A stretch of DNA of 64,000 bases. Source: Candidatus Zhuqueibacterota bacterium. GTDB taxonomy: Bacteria > Zhuqueibacterota > Zhuqueibacteria > Oceanimicrobiales > Oceanimicrobiaceae. Positions 43,347 through 51,600 of this stretch are shown piece by piece. Made by a program: the position numbers and the translations under genes. Below the pieces are notes generated by a model. That model searched no databases, was not told the origin of the DNA, and was given only the letters and a program-made list of their open reading frames with translations. Location of the stretch: NCBI GenBank assembly GCA_029261995.1, contig JAJDAF010000029.1, positions 62,001 to 126,000 of the forward strand, read 5' to 3'. Positions within the stretch are counted from its first letter, which is position 1. Each line of letters opens with the position of its first letter.

Positions 43347-44627
43347 GTGAACTCGCATAGCGAACATTTCTACCTGAAGTGCGTCACCTGCGCGGCAGAA
43401 TACTCTCCAACCAGAATCGACTACACCTGTCCTGAATGTGGCCCCCTAAAGGGAACGCTTGACGTTCTCTACGACTACGAGGAGATTGGGAAAAAGCTCA
43501 CGCGCAGCAGCCTAGCGCATGACGGCCGTACAACACTCTGGCGCTACCAGGACACCCTGCCGATCTGCTCACCGGAGTACATCCAAGCTCTCTCTGTCGG
43601 GTGGACTCCTCTGTATGAAGCCGAGAAACTGGGGCGGCAGCTGGGGCTCAAGAATCTCCATATCAAAGACGACAGCCGCAACCCTACCGCATCCTTCAAG
43701 GACAGAGCCAGCGCCGTTGGCGTGGTGAAAGCGCTGGAAAAGGGCGCCAAGGTAGTCGCCGCCGCATCGACCGGCAATGCTGCATCTTCGTGGTCAGCTT
43801 TCACGGCGCTGGCCGGACTCAAGACTTACATCTTCGTGCCTGAAAACGCGCCGGCGGGCAAACTGGCGCAACTCCTGTTGTACGGCGCCAAAGTCATCCA
43901 GGTCAAAGGCACCTACGACGAAGCCTTCGACCTCTGCTGCCAGGCGGCGGAGAAATGGGGCTGGTACAATCGCAGCACGGCGGTCAATCCTTATTTAGGA
44001 GAAGGTAAAAAAACCGGCGCCTTCGAAATCTGCGAACAGCTCAACTGGCAGGTTCCGGACTATGTGTTTGTCTCCGTTGGCGACGGCTGCATTCTGCAGG
44101 GGACCTGGAAAGGCTTCAAAGAGTTTCATGAAATCGGTCTTATCGAGCGCATGCCTAAGCTGGTGGGCGTACAGGCCGAGGGCAGCGCGCCGCTAGTGAA
44201 GGCATGGCAGAACGGTACCGACGTCTGTGAAGCCATGGAGCCGAAAACCGTGGCTGACAGCATTGCCGTGGGCGTGCCGCGCGACCAGGTTAAGGCGCTG
44301 CGCGCTATTCGTGAATCTGGCGGACAATTTGTGGCGGTTTCCGATTCCGAAATTCTGGCGGCTATCCCGGCGCTGGCCCGCCAAGCCGGCGTGTTTGCGG
44401 AACCGGCTGGCGCAACCGGATTTGCCGGGCTGCGGAAACTTACGGAGGCGGGCCTGCTCGGGTCAAACGCAACCGCAGTGGTGATCGTGACTGGGCATGG
44501 ATTGAAAGATGTGAACGGGGTCATGAAAGCGGTGACCAGCCAGCCTGTCAAAATCGACAACAATTTCGGGGCGCTGGAGCAGATGCTCAAAAAAGTACCC
44601 GCCTGGCGCGCTGATAGCAGAGCATAG
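43347..44627 (+). CDS. Threonine-synthase-like PLP enzyme with N-terminal zinc ribbon
   Basis: 426 aa from a GTG. A zinc-ribbon (CVTCAAEYSP...CPECG, about 11-32) precedes a fold-type II PLP domain. The PLP lysine is in NPTASFKDRASAVG (about 117), the phosphate loop in ASTGNAASSWSA, and the C-terminal Ser/Gly loop in VIVTGHGLKD. By sequence it is threonine synthase (phosphohomoserine to threonine), yet it lies inside a purine catabolic cluster, 92 nt after xdhD and 47 nt before another PLP enzyme. It could be ordinary thrC that happens to sit here, or a paralogue performing ammonia elimination from a diamino acid. Both remain possible. Confidence 0.8.
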   Translation: MNSHSEHFYLKCVTCAAEYSPTRIDYTCPECGPLKGTLDVLYDYEEIGKKLTRSSLAHDGRTTLWRYQDTLPICSPEYIQALSVGWTPLYEAEKLGRQLGLKNLHIKDDSRNPTASFKDRASAVGVVKALEKGAKVVAAASTGNAASSWSAFTALAGLKTYIFVPENAPAGKLAQLLLYGAKVIQVKGTYDEAFDLCCQAAEKWGWYNRSTAVNPYLGEGKKTGAFEICEQLNWQVPDYVFVSVGDGCILQGTWKGFKEFHEIGLIERMPKLVGVQAEGSAPLVKAWQNGTDVCEAMEPKTVADSIAVGVPRDQVKALRAIRESGGQFVAVSDSEILAAIPALARQAGVFAEPAGATGFAGLRKLTEAGLLGSNATAVVIVTGHGLKDVNGVMKAVTSQPVKIDNNFGALEQMLKKVPAWRADSRA

Positions 44628-44674
44628 GGATGCTTATGCTGCAACACGGATAGACACCATCATAGAGAGGAAAC

Positions 44675-46141
44675 ATGATCGACCTTACCATCAACAAGAC
44701 GATACTACGAGAGACGATAAAGCGCGCTCGCGAGCGCAACATCGTCATCCCGACCTATGATCAGATGATTCACCCGGAACGCGTTCCGGACAGCATTAAG
44801 CAGAAACTCGCAAAGACCGGGCTCTGGGAAGTCAATCCATTGAATCTCTTTCGAATTACATGGAAGAACGAGCCAAGGGAAAAGGGCGGAAAGTTTGGCG
44901 GTGTCAACTTTCTGGAGATTCCATCGGAACTGACAGGCGTGCCCGCGCGAATTTTTGGCCTGGTTGGAAAATGGTTTCCGACTGGCGCCCACAAGGTCGG
45001 AGCCAGTTTTTCTTGCCTGGTGCCGCGCCTGGTTACCGGGCAATTCTCACCGACTACCCATAAAGCTGTTTGGCCATCGACGGGCAACTATTGCCGGGGC
45101 GGCGCCTACAACTCAGCCCTGCTGGGCTGTGATTCCATCGCAATCCTGCCGGAAGAGATGAGCAAGGAGCGATTCGAATGGCTGCGCACGATCGCAGGTG
45201 AAATCATCGCAACCCCGGGCTGTGAGTCGAACGTGAAAGAAATCTATGACAAGTGCTGGGAGTTGCGGCAAATCCGTGATGATGTCGTTATCTTCAACCA
45301 GTTTGATGAAATGGGCAACTACCTGTGGCACTACCACGTGACAGGGAGAGCCATCGAAGAGGCGCTTAACGCCACGATGGCTACGGGAGACCGCTTTGCG
45401 GGTCTGGTCAGTTCAACCGGCTCAGGTGGCACGATTGCCAGCGGCGATTATTTGCGGCAGAAATTCCCGGGCTCAAAAATCGTAGCTGCGGAAACGCTGC
45501 AATGCCCAACTTTGCTGCAGAACGGTTTCGGCGGCCACCGCATCGAGGGCATTGGTGACAAACATGTGCCATGGATTCACAACGTGCGCAACACTGACAT
45601 GGTCGTGGCGGTCGATGACGCCAATTGCATCAATCTCGCGAGACTGTTTAATGAGCCGGCCGGGCAGGCATATCTTGCCGACAGGGGCCTGAACGATCGT
45701 TCCCTTGAAAACCTGCCTTTGCTAGGTCTCTCCGGAATCGGAAATCTGCTGGCGGCCATCAAGTTTGCAAAGTACTTTGAGCTGAACGAGCATGATATCG
45801 TGTTTACGGTGTTTACAGATTCCATGGATCTCTACCTGAGCCGGCTGGCCGAGTTACATGAAGAGCATGGCGAGTACAGCCGCGAAAACGCCGTCAGAGA
45901 TTACCACCGTGACCTTGCCAGCATCACAACCGATGCCATGCTTGAGCTGAGCTATCCACAGAAGAAGCGTGTCCACAACCTGAAATACTTCACGTGGATT
46001 GAGCAGCAAGGACGGACGGTTGAGGATCTCAATACACAATGGTATGATTTCCCGAACCACTGGCAGACAGTTCAGAACCAAGTCGGGGAGATAGATGAGC
46101 TGATCACGGCCTTCAACCGGGAGACCGGGCTTATTCCCTAA
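44675..46141 (+). CDS. Fold-type II PLP-dependent enzyme of unknown specificity in the purine cluster
   Basis: 488 aa, ATG with GAGAGGAAAC upstream. Tryptophan-synthase-beta/cysteine-synthase superfamily words: PLP lysine in TGAHKVGAS (about 107), WPSTGNYCRGGAYNSAL, and the phosphate-binding SSTGSGGTIASGD (about 249-261). The N- and C-terminal extensions (1-60, 400-488) are unlike cysteine synthase or threonine dehydratase. I have seen such proteins only as unnamed PLP enzymes, often near hydantoinase/carbamoyltransferase genes. It is the last gene of the plus-strand cluster, where E. coli has ygeX (diaminopropionate ammonia-lyase). A role as functional substitute for YgeX is proposed but not shown. 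Confidence 0.82.
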   Translation: MIDLTINKTILRETIKRARERNIVIPTYDQMIHPERVPDSIKQKLAKTGLWEVNPLNLFRITWKNEPREKGGKFGGVNFLEIPSELTGVPARIFGLVGKWFPTGAHKVGASFSCLVPRLVTGQFSPTTHKAVWPSTGNYCRGGAYNSALLGCDSIAILPEEMSKERFEWLRTIAGEIIATPGCESNVKEIYDKCWELRQIRDDVVIFNQFDEMGNYLWHYHVTGRAIEEALNATMATGDRFAGLVSSTGSGGTIASGDYLRQKFPGSKIVAAETLQCPTLLQNGFGGHRIEGIGDKHVPWIHNVRNTDMVVAVDDANCINLARLFNEPAGQAYLADRGLNDRSLENLPLLGLSGIGNLLAAIKFAKYFELNEHDIVFTVFTDSMDLYLSRLAELHEEHGEYSRENAVRDYHRDLASITTDAMLELSYPQKKRVHNLKYFTWIEQQGRTVEDLNTQWYDFPNHWQTVQNQVGEIDELITAFNRETGLIP

Positions 46142-46217
46142 TCCCACGGCGGCACAAACGTCTGGGTCACGCCGGCGCCCTGAGCCAATCACACAGAAAC
46201 CGCAGGACTTGAAAGCT

Positions 46218-46751
46218 ATGCCAAACGACACTTCTCGCAGGACCCTTCTGGTGTTCGCTACCCTGATCGGGCTGCTCACCAACTCATCAACCAACGCGCA
46301 ACCCGGCACATCGAGCACCTTGCCGCAGGTGGCGGATTTGTTCCTCGGCAATTGGGCCGGCACATCGACGACTGCGTCAGGCGAGAACGTTGCCTCCGAG
46401 CTTACTTTTCGATGGACGCTGGACCGCAATTTCCTTGAGGTACGAAACTCCGTCACCAGCGAGGGTAAGTTGGAGTTGTTTGCTCTGACCGTGTATGGCT
46501 GGCAGCCGGTGCTCGGCAAGCTGGTCTTTTGGGCATTTGACAAAGACGGGACCATCAACGAGGGTGTGGCCGAGTTGGAGACCGAGGCGCTGAATCACCA
46601 GTGGCGTTCGTTCAGCAAAGCAGGCGAAATAAGAGACTGGACATCGACGCTGGAACGCATCGGCAAGGGCCGCATCGCGTTTACGGTGTTTGACCGTGGC
46701 GGGGCCGAGTTATTCTCCCTGGAATACAAAAAGAAGGGTCAGACGAAGTAG
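46218..46751 (+). CDS. Small exported protein, DUF1579-like
   Basis: 177 aa from ATG 46218. A signal peptide ends near STNAQ (about 30). The mature part is a lipocalin-like beta-barrel pattern (FLGNWAGTST, SELTFRWTLDRNFLEVRN, GTINEGVAELE, FTVFDRGGAELFSLEY). Such small DUF1579/SnoaL-like exported proteins have no known activity. It starts 76 nt after the purine cluster and ends 23 nt from the converging gene. Confidence 0.7.
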   Translation: MPNDTSRRTLLVFATLIGLLTNSSTNAQPGTSSTLPQVADLFLGNWAGTSTTASGENVASELTFRWTLDRNFLEVRNSVTSEGKLELFALTVYGWQPVLGKLVFWAFDKDGTINEGVAELETEALNHQWRSFSKAGEIRDWTSTLERIGKGRIAFTVFDRGGAELFSLEYKKKGQTK

Positions 46752-46774
46752 TTGCCGAGAGTCATTTCCGACGG

Positions 46775-47353
46775 TTAACTGCGCTGATAAAGCCCCTTGT
46801 CAGATACAATGAACTCGACGCGCTGGTCTTCTTTTTGCGTGGGGACTTCGTCTACAATCTGGAATTGGTAAACCAGAGCAACTTTCGTCGCATTAAGTCC
46901 GGACAGAAACGAATCGTAGTAGCCGCCGCCATAGCCCAAGCGGTGGCCGCCGAAATCGACCGCAAGGGCCGGGACCACAACCAGATCGATTTGCGACGTC
47001 TCTGCCCGCGGACAAATTCCGGGATCGGGTTCAAGAATTCCAAAGGCCCCCGGTCTCAAGTCTGACTGGCTTTTAATGAAATGGTGGGACAAACGGACTG
47101 AGTCCGTGACGACGCGCGGAACGACAACCTGTTTCTGTTGACGTAGTAAAAGCTCGATCAGTGGTTTCGTATCTACTTCGTTCTTCCACGAAACGTAGCT
47201 ATGAATCGTGCGCGCAGCGATAAATTCTGGCAAGGTCTGCAACGATTTCAAAATGGCAGCGCTCATATCACGTACATCCGCATCCGCGAGGGCATCTCGC
47301 TGCGCTTTCATCTCACTGCGGATCGCGCTCTTCAGTTGGTAAATTCTCTTCAC
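46775..47353 (-). CDS. 5-formyltetrahydrofolate cyclo-ligase
   Basis: About 192 aa from a GTG at 47353, chosen because VKRIYQLKSAIRSEMKAQRDAL matches the family start; an ATG at 47398 would overlap the L7Ae-like gene by 86 nt. The ATP/folate-binding signature is DLVVVPALAVDF followed by GYGGGYYDSFL (about 145-155). It converts 5-formyl-THF to 5,10-methenyl-THF with ATP. It is the last gene of a minus-strand group with the macro, YlxR and L7Ae-like genes. Confidence 0.9.
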   Translation of the reverse strand: MKRIYQLKSAIRSEMKAQRDALADADVRDMSAAILKSLQTLPEFIAARTIHSYVSWKNEVDTKPLIELLLRQQKQVVVPRVVTDSVRLSHHFIKSQSDLRPGAFGILEPDPGICPRAETSQIDLVVVPALAVDFGGHRLGYGGGYYDSFLSGLNATKVALVYQFQIVDEVPTQKEDQRVEFIVSDKGLYQRS

Positions 47354-47660
47354 TTCGATCCAATAATCCTGATAGGGATTTCGCGAAGCCAGAATCATTC
47401 ACGCCAATTATTGCCACTTCCCTGCGTCCAAAAATGCGACCGAAGTCATCCTTCGAGCCGCCACTTGTGACCGGTACGTTGTGCCGTTTCGCCTCTGAAC
47501 CGACCTTTTCCTCTGCATTCCGTGCGATGTCCGTTGCCAGAATGAGCAAGCGGCAATGGCCCCGCGCAATGGCTTTTTGGGTCGCGGTCATGCCAAGGCT
47601 GAGCTTGTGAGCGCGGTTTGCGAGGCCAAGCAATCCAAGTATTCGGTCATTCTGCGCCAT
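47313..47660 (-). CDS. L7Ae/L30e-like RNA-binding protein (YlxQ-like)
   Basis: 115 aa of the L7Ae/L30e/Gadd45 fold (LGLLGLANRAHKLSLGMTAT, LLILATDIARNAEEKV, VPVTSGGSKDDFGRIFG, VAIIGVNDSGFA). In Firmicutes YlxQ lies between ylxR and infB and binds kink-turn RNA. Here it follows ylxR (14-nt overlap) but no nusA or infB is near; a 5-formyl-THF cyclo-ligase follows instead. Confidence 0.88.
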   Translation of the reverse strand: MAQNDRILGLLGLANRAHKLSLGMTATQKAIARGHCRLLILATDIARNAEEKVGSEAKRHNVPVTSGGSKDDFGRIFGRREVAIIGVNDSGFAKSLSGLLDRSEENLPTEERDPQ

Positions 47661-47910
47661 TGAGGCACCGCATCAGTTGTTCCAGTAGATCAGGAGGAGG
47701 TAAAACGGACAGGCTGCGCATTGTCACCTTGCGCGCTATTGCTAATTCCACGCAGGAGCGAGTCGGGCACACGTATGCGCCGCGTCCGGAAATTTTCTGC
47801 AATGTGTCTATCTCCAGGTTGCCGGCGGGCGTCCTGACCAGTCGCAGCAGTTCATCTTTGTAGCATTTCTTGCGACAGACAACGCAGGTCCGTTCGGGAC
47901 GATGTCCCAT
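47647..47910 (-). CDS. YlxR family protein (DUF448)
   Basis: 87 aa from an ATG at 47910 with GAGGAG ten nt upstream. Signature: PERTCVVCRKKCYKDELLRLV and GRGAYVCPTRSCVELA, including the two Cys pairs. YlxR proteins bind RNA and have been linked to RNase P and gene regulation. Usually they lie in the nusA-ylxR-ylxQ-infB operon; here the neighbours are an upstream macro-domain protein (7 nt gap) and the L7Ae-like gene. Confidence 0.9.
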   Translation of the reverse strand: MGHRPERTCVVCRKKCYKDELLRLVRTPAGNLEIDTLQKISGRGAYVCPTRSCVELAIARKVTMRSLSVLPPPDLLEQLMRCLNGAE

Positions 47911-47917
47911 GCGTGGC

Positions 47918-48436
47918 TTACTCCTCGGCAACAGGTTGTGGCTGCCAGACTGACTGCCAGGCTTCAACCATCGCCTTCTCGCGGTCCACAAACACAACTC
48001 GGCTGAGCATGCTACCTGCCTGCTTGTGATGACGCAGAGCTTCAATCATAGCCCGCGCGGCCTCATCATGGGGCACTCTGCCAACTCCGGTTCCCATGCC
48101 GGGAAGTGCAAGCGTGTGAATGCCATAGTCGCAGGCAACATCAAGAGCGGCCCTGACCGCGGCGGTGATATTCTCACGCGAAGTGCGCTGCACCGGCACC
48201 TTCATGGTAGGCGCATGAACAACGAATTCGCAACTCAGTTTGCCAGCGGCGGTGGCGATTGCTTTACCAACCGGAATTGGGGCCTGCGCCATGGCTTCTT
48301 CCTCGATCTTCCTGCCTCCTTTCTTTTTGATCACCGCAGCCACGCCTCCTCCCATTTCGCCTTCCGAGTTGGCTGGATTGACAATGGCCTCCACCTCGAT
48401 TTTCAATAAATCGCCAACTACAAACTCAACGTCCAT
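47918..48436 (-). CDS. Macro-domain (ADP-ribose-binding) protein
   Basis: 172 aa from an ATG at 48436 (AGGAGGGTAGCT upstream). It is one macro domain: VEFVVGDLLKIEVEAIVNPAN, GEMGGGVAAVIKKKGG, and the phosphate loop LPGMGTGVGRVPHDEAAR. Macro domains bind or hydrolyse ADP-ribose, O-acetyl-ADP-ribose or ADP-ribosylated proteins. The link to YlxR/L7Ae genes downstream is positional and suggests an RNA- or NAD-related housekeeping role, without proof. Confidence 0.9.
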   Translation of the reverse strand: MDVEFVVGDLLKIEVEAIVNPANSEGEMGGGVAAVIKKKGGRKIEEEAMAQAPIPVGKAIATAAGKLSCEFVVHAPTMKVPVQRTSRENITAAVRAALDVACDYGIHTLALPGMGTGVGRVPHDEAARAMIEALRHHKQAGSMLSRVVFVDREKAMVEAWQSVWQPQPVAEE

Positions 48437-48618
48437 AGCTACCCTCCTGCGAAATAATTGCGCTGTCGATCCCAAAATAAGTATAATGGAGAGAAAGTCA
48501 AGGGAAAACAAGGGCGGCGCGCATGATGCGGGAGAATGGAAGATTGGAGATGGTCGCAGGTATAGGTATCACATGCCGTTCGCCCATGGCTGCTTCGGGG
48601 AAGATTGCTTACTGAGAA

Positions 48619-51600
48619 CTACCGCATGACGACCAGTTTCTCAACGACTTCGGCTTGCCCTTCTCCCCTTCTTGCGATGATCTTGTACAGATAGACGCCG
48701 TTGGCGAGCCGATCGCCAATCTGGTCCCTGCCATCCCATTGCAGTTGATTATAACCGACCTGGCCAGGGGGCGCTTCAAGTTCATGGATCAATCGACCGG
48801 CGACCGTGTAAATTTTGATTCGTACCTGCTCGGCCGCTTGCGTAAGGACGTAGGTAAAATTGGTGGTCGAGCTAAACGGATTGGGGTAGTTCATTGCGTT
48901 TGCGATGACAAACCGGTCACTGACTACAAATTCCGTTTGAAAATATTGCAGGTTGTCCGCGGCATCCCTTGCGATAACTTCAATTTGATGCGAACCTTCA
49001 GAGAGCTGAGGTTGAAAGAGAGCAAGTGCCTGCAAATCCTTGTCGTCCGGGTTCTGTTGTGGCAGGAACTGAGCCTTCCCAGGTGATGAACCGTAGGCGA
49101 CTTTGCGTTCATCCAGGAGCAGGACGAGCCGAGCCGTGTCCGCAACGGCCGCTGCCCCCTGGTCCCTAAGCTCAACAACAACAGATGGATTGGCCGCCAC
49201 GAAATCATCTTCAGCCACTTCACGACCGTCGAAAGTGATGCGTATGTCGGGACTGACGGTGTCGCGAACGACCCAGATTGTGGTGGTGGTTGAGTTGTTG
49301 GTTTCGTCGATTTCCGGGTTGTCATTGCTTGCGTCCACAATAAGACTCAATTCGACTTCTCCCAACAATGTCTCAATTGAAGCCTCAACGGAATGGGATG
49401 CCACTTCATCGAGCCCGAGTCCCATCGTTCGCAAATCGAACAAGTCCTCGTTTGTTCCGTCTACTGTGGCGCCTTTGATGTGAATGGCAAAGCTGTCGGT
49501 ATCGGATAGGCCAAAATTGCCCACCGCAATATTCAAATTGAACTGCTGGCCGACGAGTACGGTGTCTTGCTCAATTTCCAGAGAACCGCGGCCCACAACG
49601 ATATCTGGCGTTGGCTCGAACTGCACCGCCCACGAGTCAAGAAGCGGAGTAGATCTACCATCAGACGACGAAAGAGTCGCATGCAGCACGATCTTGGGAA
49701 ACGATGTCGCATTAATTTCATCCAGATCAATCGCTGCTGCGTCCGCGGTCGCTGAAGTCAGCGTATCAAGCAGCCCAGTCTCCGCTGACTGACCGAGTAC
49801 GAATAGCTCAAGCTCTTCCTGTGGCTTTGATCTGACGGTGCTGAACGTTGCACGCCGCCACCTCAGAGTGGGTCCAATCTCTGGTGATGTGGCGGTGCCT
49901 ACCTCGGAGAAACGCTGCAGTGTATCTGCGATGGCTGCGCGCCCGTCACTACTCGTCCGCAAAACCTCGATCACATCAGCAGCACGCCCTCCCTTTTTCC
50001 CCATCATTGCCCACGAGTCCCGGAAGGAGACAAGACGCGCTTGTTGGCTGCCGAGACTCTCGAGACTCAGGTATGCGCGCTCCGTCATGGAACGACTCCC
50101 CTCATCTTTGACGGCCACCAGCACGATGCTGCTGTCCGGCAATGCATCCAGATAGTCCGCCATTGCATTCGCACTGTCCTGACTTACGTAGGTATCGAAG
50201 CTTCCGGTGGAGATCACCTGTAACGTCCGATTGTCCAGGACTGCGATATTATGTCCACGCCGATTCTTACCCACCACATGCCCGTTGACCGAAAGCAAGG
50301 ACGTATTCCCATCATTGAATCCCGCGGATTCAGCTCTGACGTGAAAGGAATTCCTAGCCAAGGTCAGTCCTTGAGATGACACATCCAGGTTGCTTAAAGA
50401 ATTGCTGGCGAACTGAGCCCCTTGCGACTGGCTCCAGTTGTTGCCGACATTACCTCCAATTGTAAAAGAGGCCCGATCCCAAGGGCCGAAATCTCTGCCA
50501 TCGAATGAGCGAGCACGCCAATAGTAGACGTCATCTTGCAGATGCTCTGGTCGCCATCTCGTTACCGGAGTGCCTTCGGTCACGGACCGGGACTGCTGAA
50601 GCGTTGGACTGTTGAACGTCGCCGCTGTGTCCACTTCAAAGAAGTAGGTGAATCCTGAATTGCCAATGCGAGAGTTTTCAACTATCAGTTCAACCGTATC
50701 CTGGACAACCGAGAATCGAGCGGGCTTGATTAGACTCAAGTCTGACGCGAAAATTCTAAGCTCCCGCTGGGCAACGTTGTTGTCAACGGTCTCCTCAACA
50801 AGCGCGCCTACGGGGTCGATTTCGACTTCAACAAGATAATCCCCAGCCAACTCAGGAGCCGGCCAGGAGACTTCCACAGAATCGAGAGAGCTTGTGAGCC
50901 GCCTCTCAAAGAATGCGTTGCGAACCTCATTCCGATCGGATGTCAACAAGCGTAGCGCCACGGAGAATGTGTCATTCAATGCCGGGCCGAAGTTACGGAG
51001 GCGTGAACTCACGTCGAAGCTCGGCGTAGAGGTCAGGACGATTTCGGGAGCGACGTCTATTTCTTCGCTCCGGACCGAAATTTCCGGTTTGCGTGCTACG
51101 GCCAGGCTCAATGCCGGATCACCTATAAGAACATATTGTTCTATGACGTTCCGGCTGTTTCCTTCGGCGCCGAGTCGCTCCGCCAGGGAGAGCTTCGCGG
51201 CTGTCGTCAGCGGGCCGATCCGACGCAACGAATCTTGCGTGATTGCTGGAATCAGTCCATCGAGCAACAAGAAATCTTGAACAATATAGCCGAATCCCGC
51301 GGACCCCCAGTAGGCGATAGCCCCCTTTGGATTGAGTACAAAGTCCTCCGCCAGACTGTTGATCACGGGGTTGGCGAAGCGTGCAGCGTGACAGGACATA
51401 CCTGTGACAAATGGGAATATCTCGTCATTGTTCCAATCTTCAGGCTGGCCGATATCAATATCCCAAACGGAGTTGCCGCCATGACCCAGAAAGTTCACCC
51501 AAAGCGCGCCCCGGTTGATTGTCGTGGCCGCTCGCGTTCTAAAGCTCGCGGTGATGGCCTCGTCTGTGGTCTTGTTAAACTGGGTCGCCATGCCTAAAAA

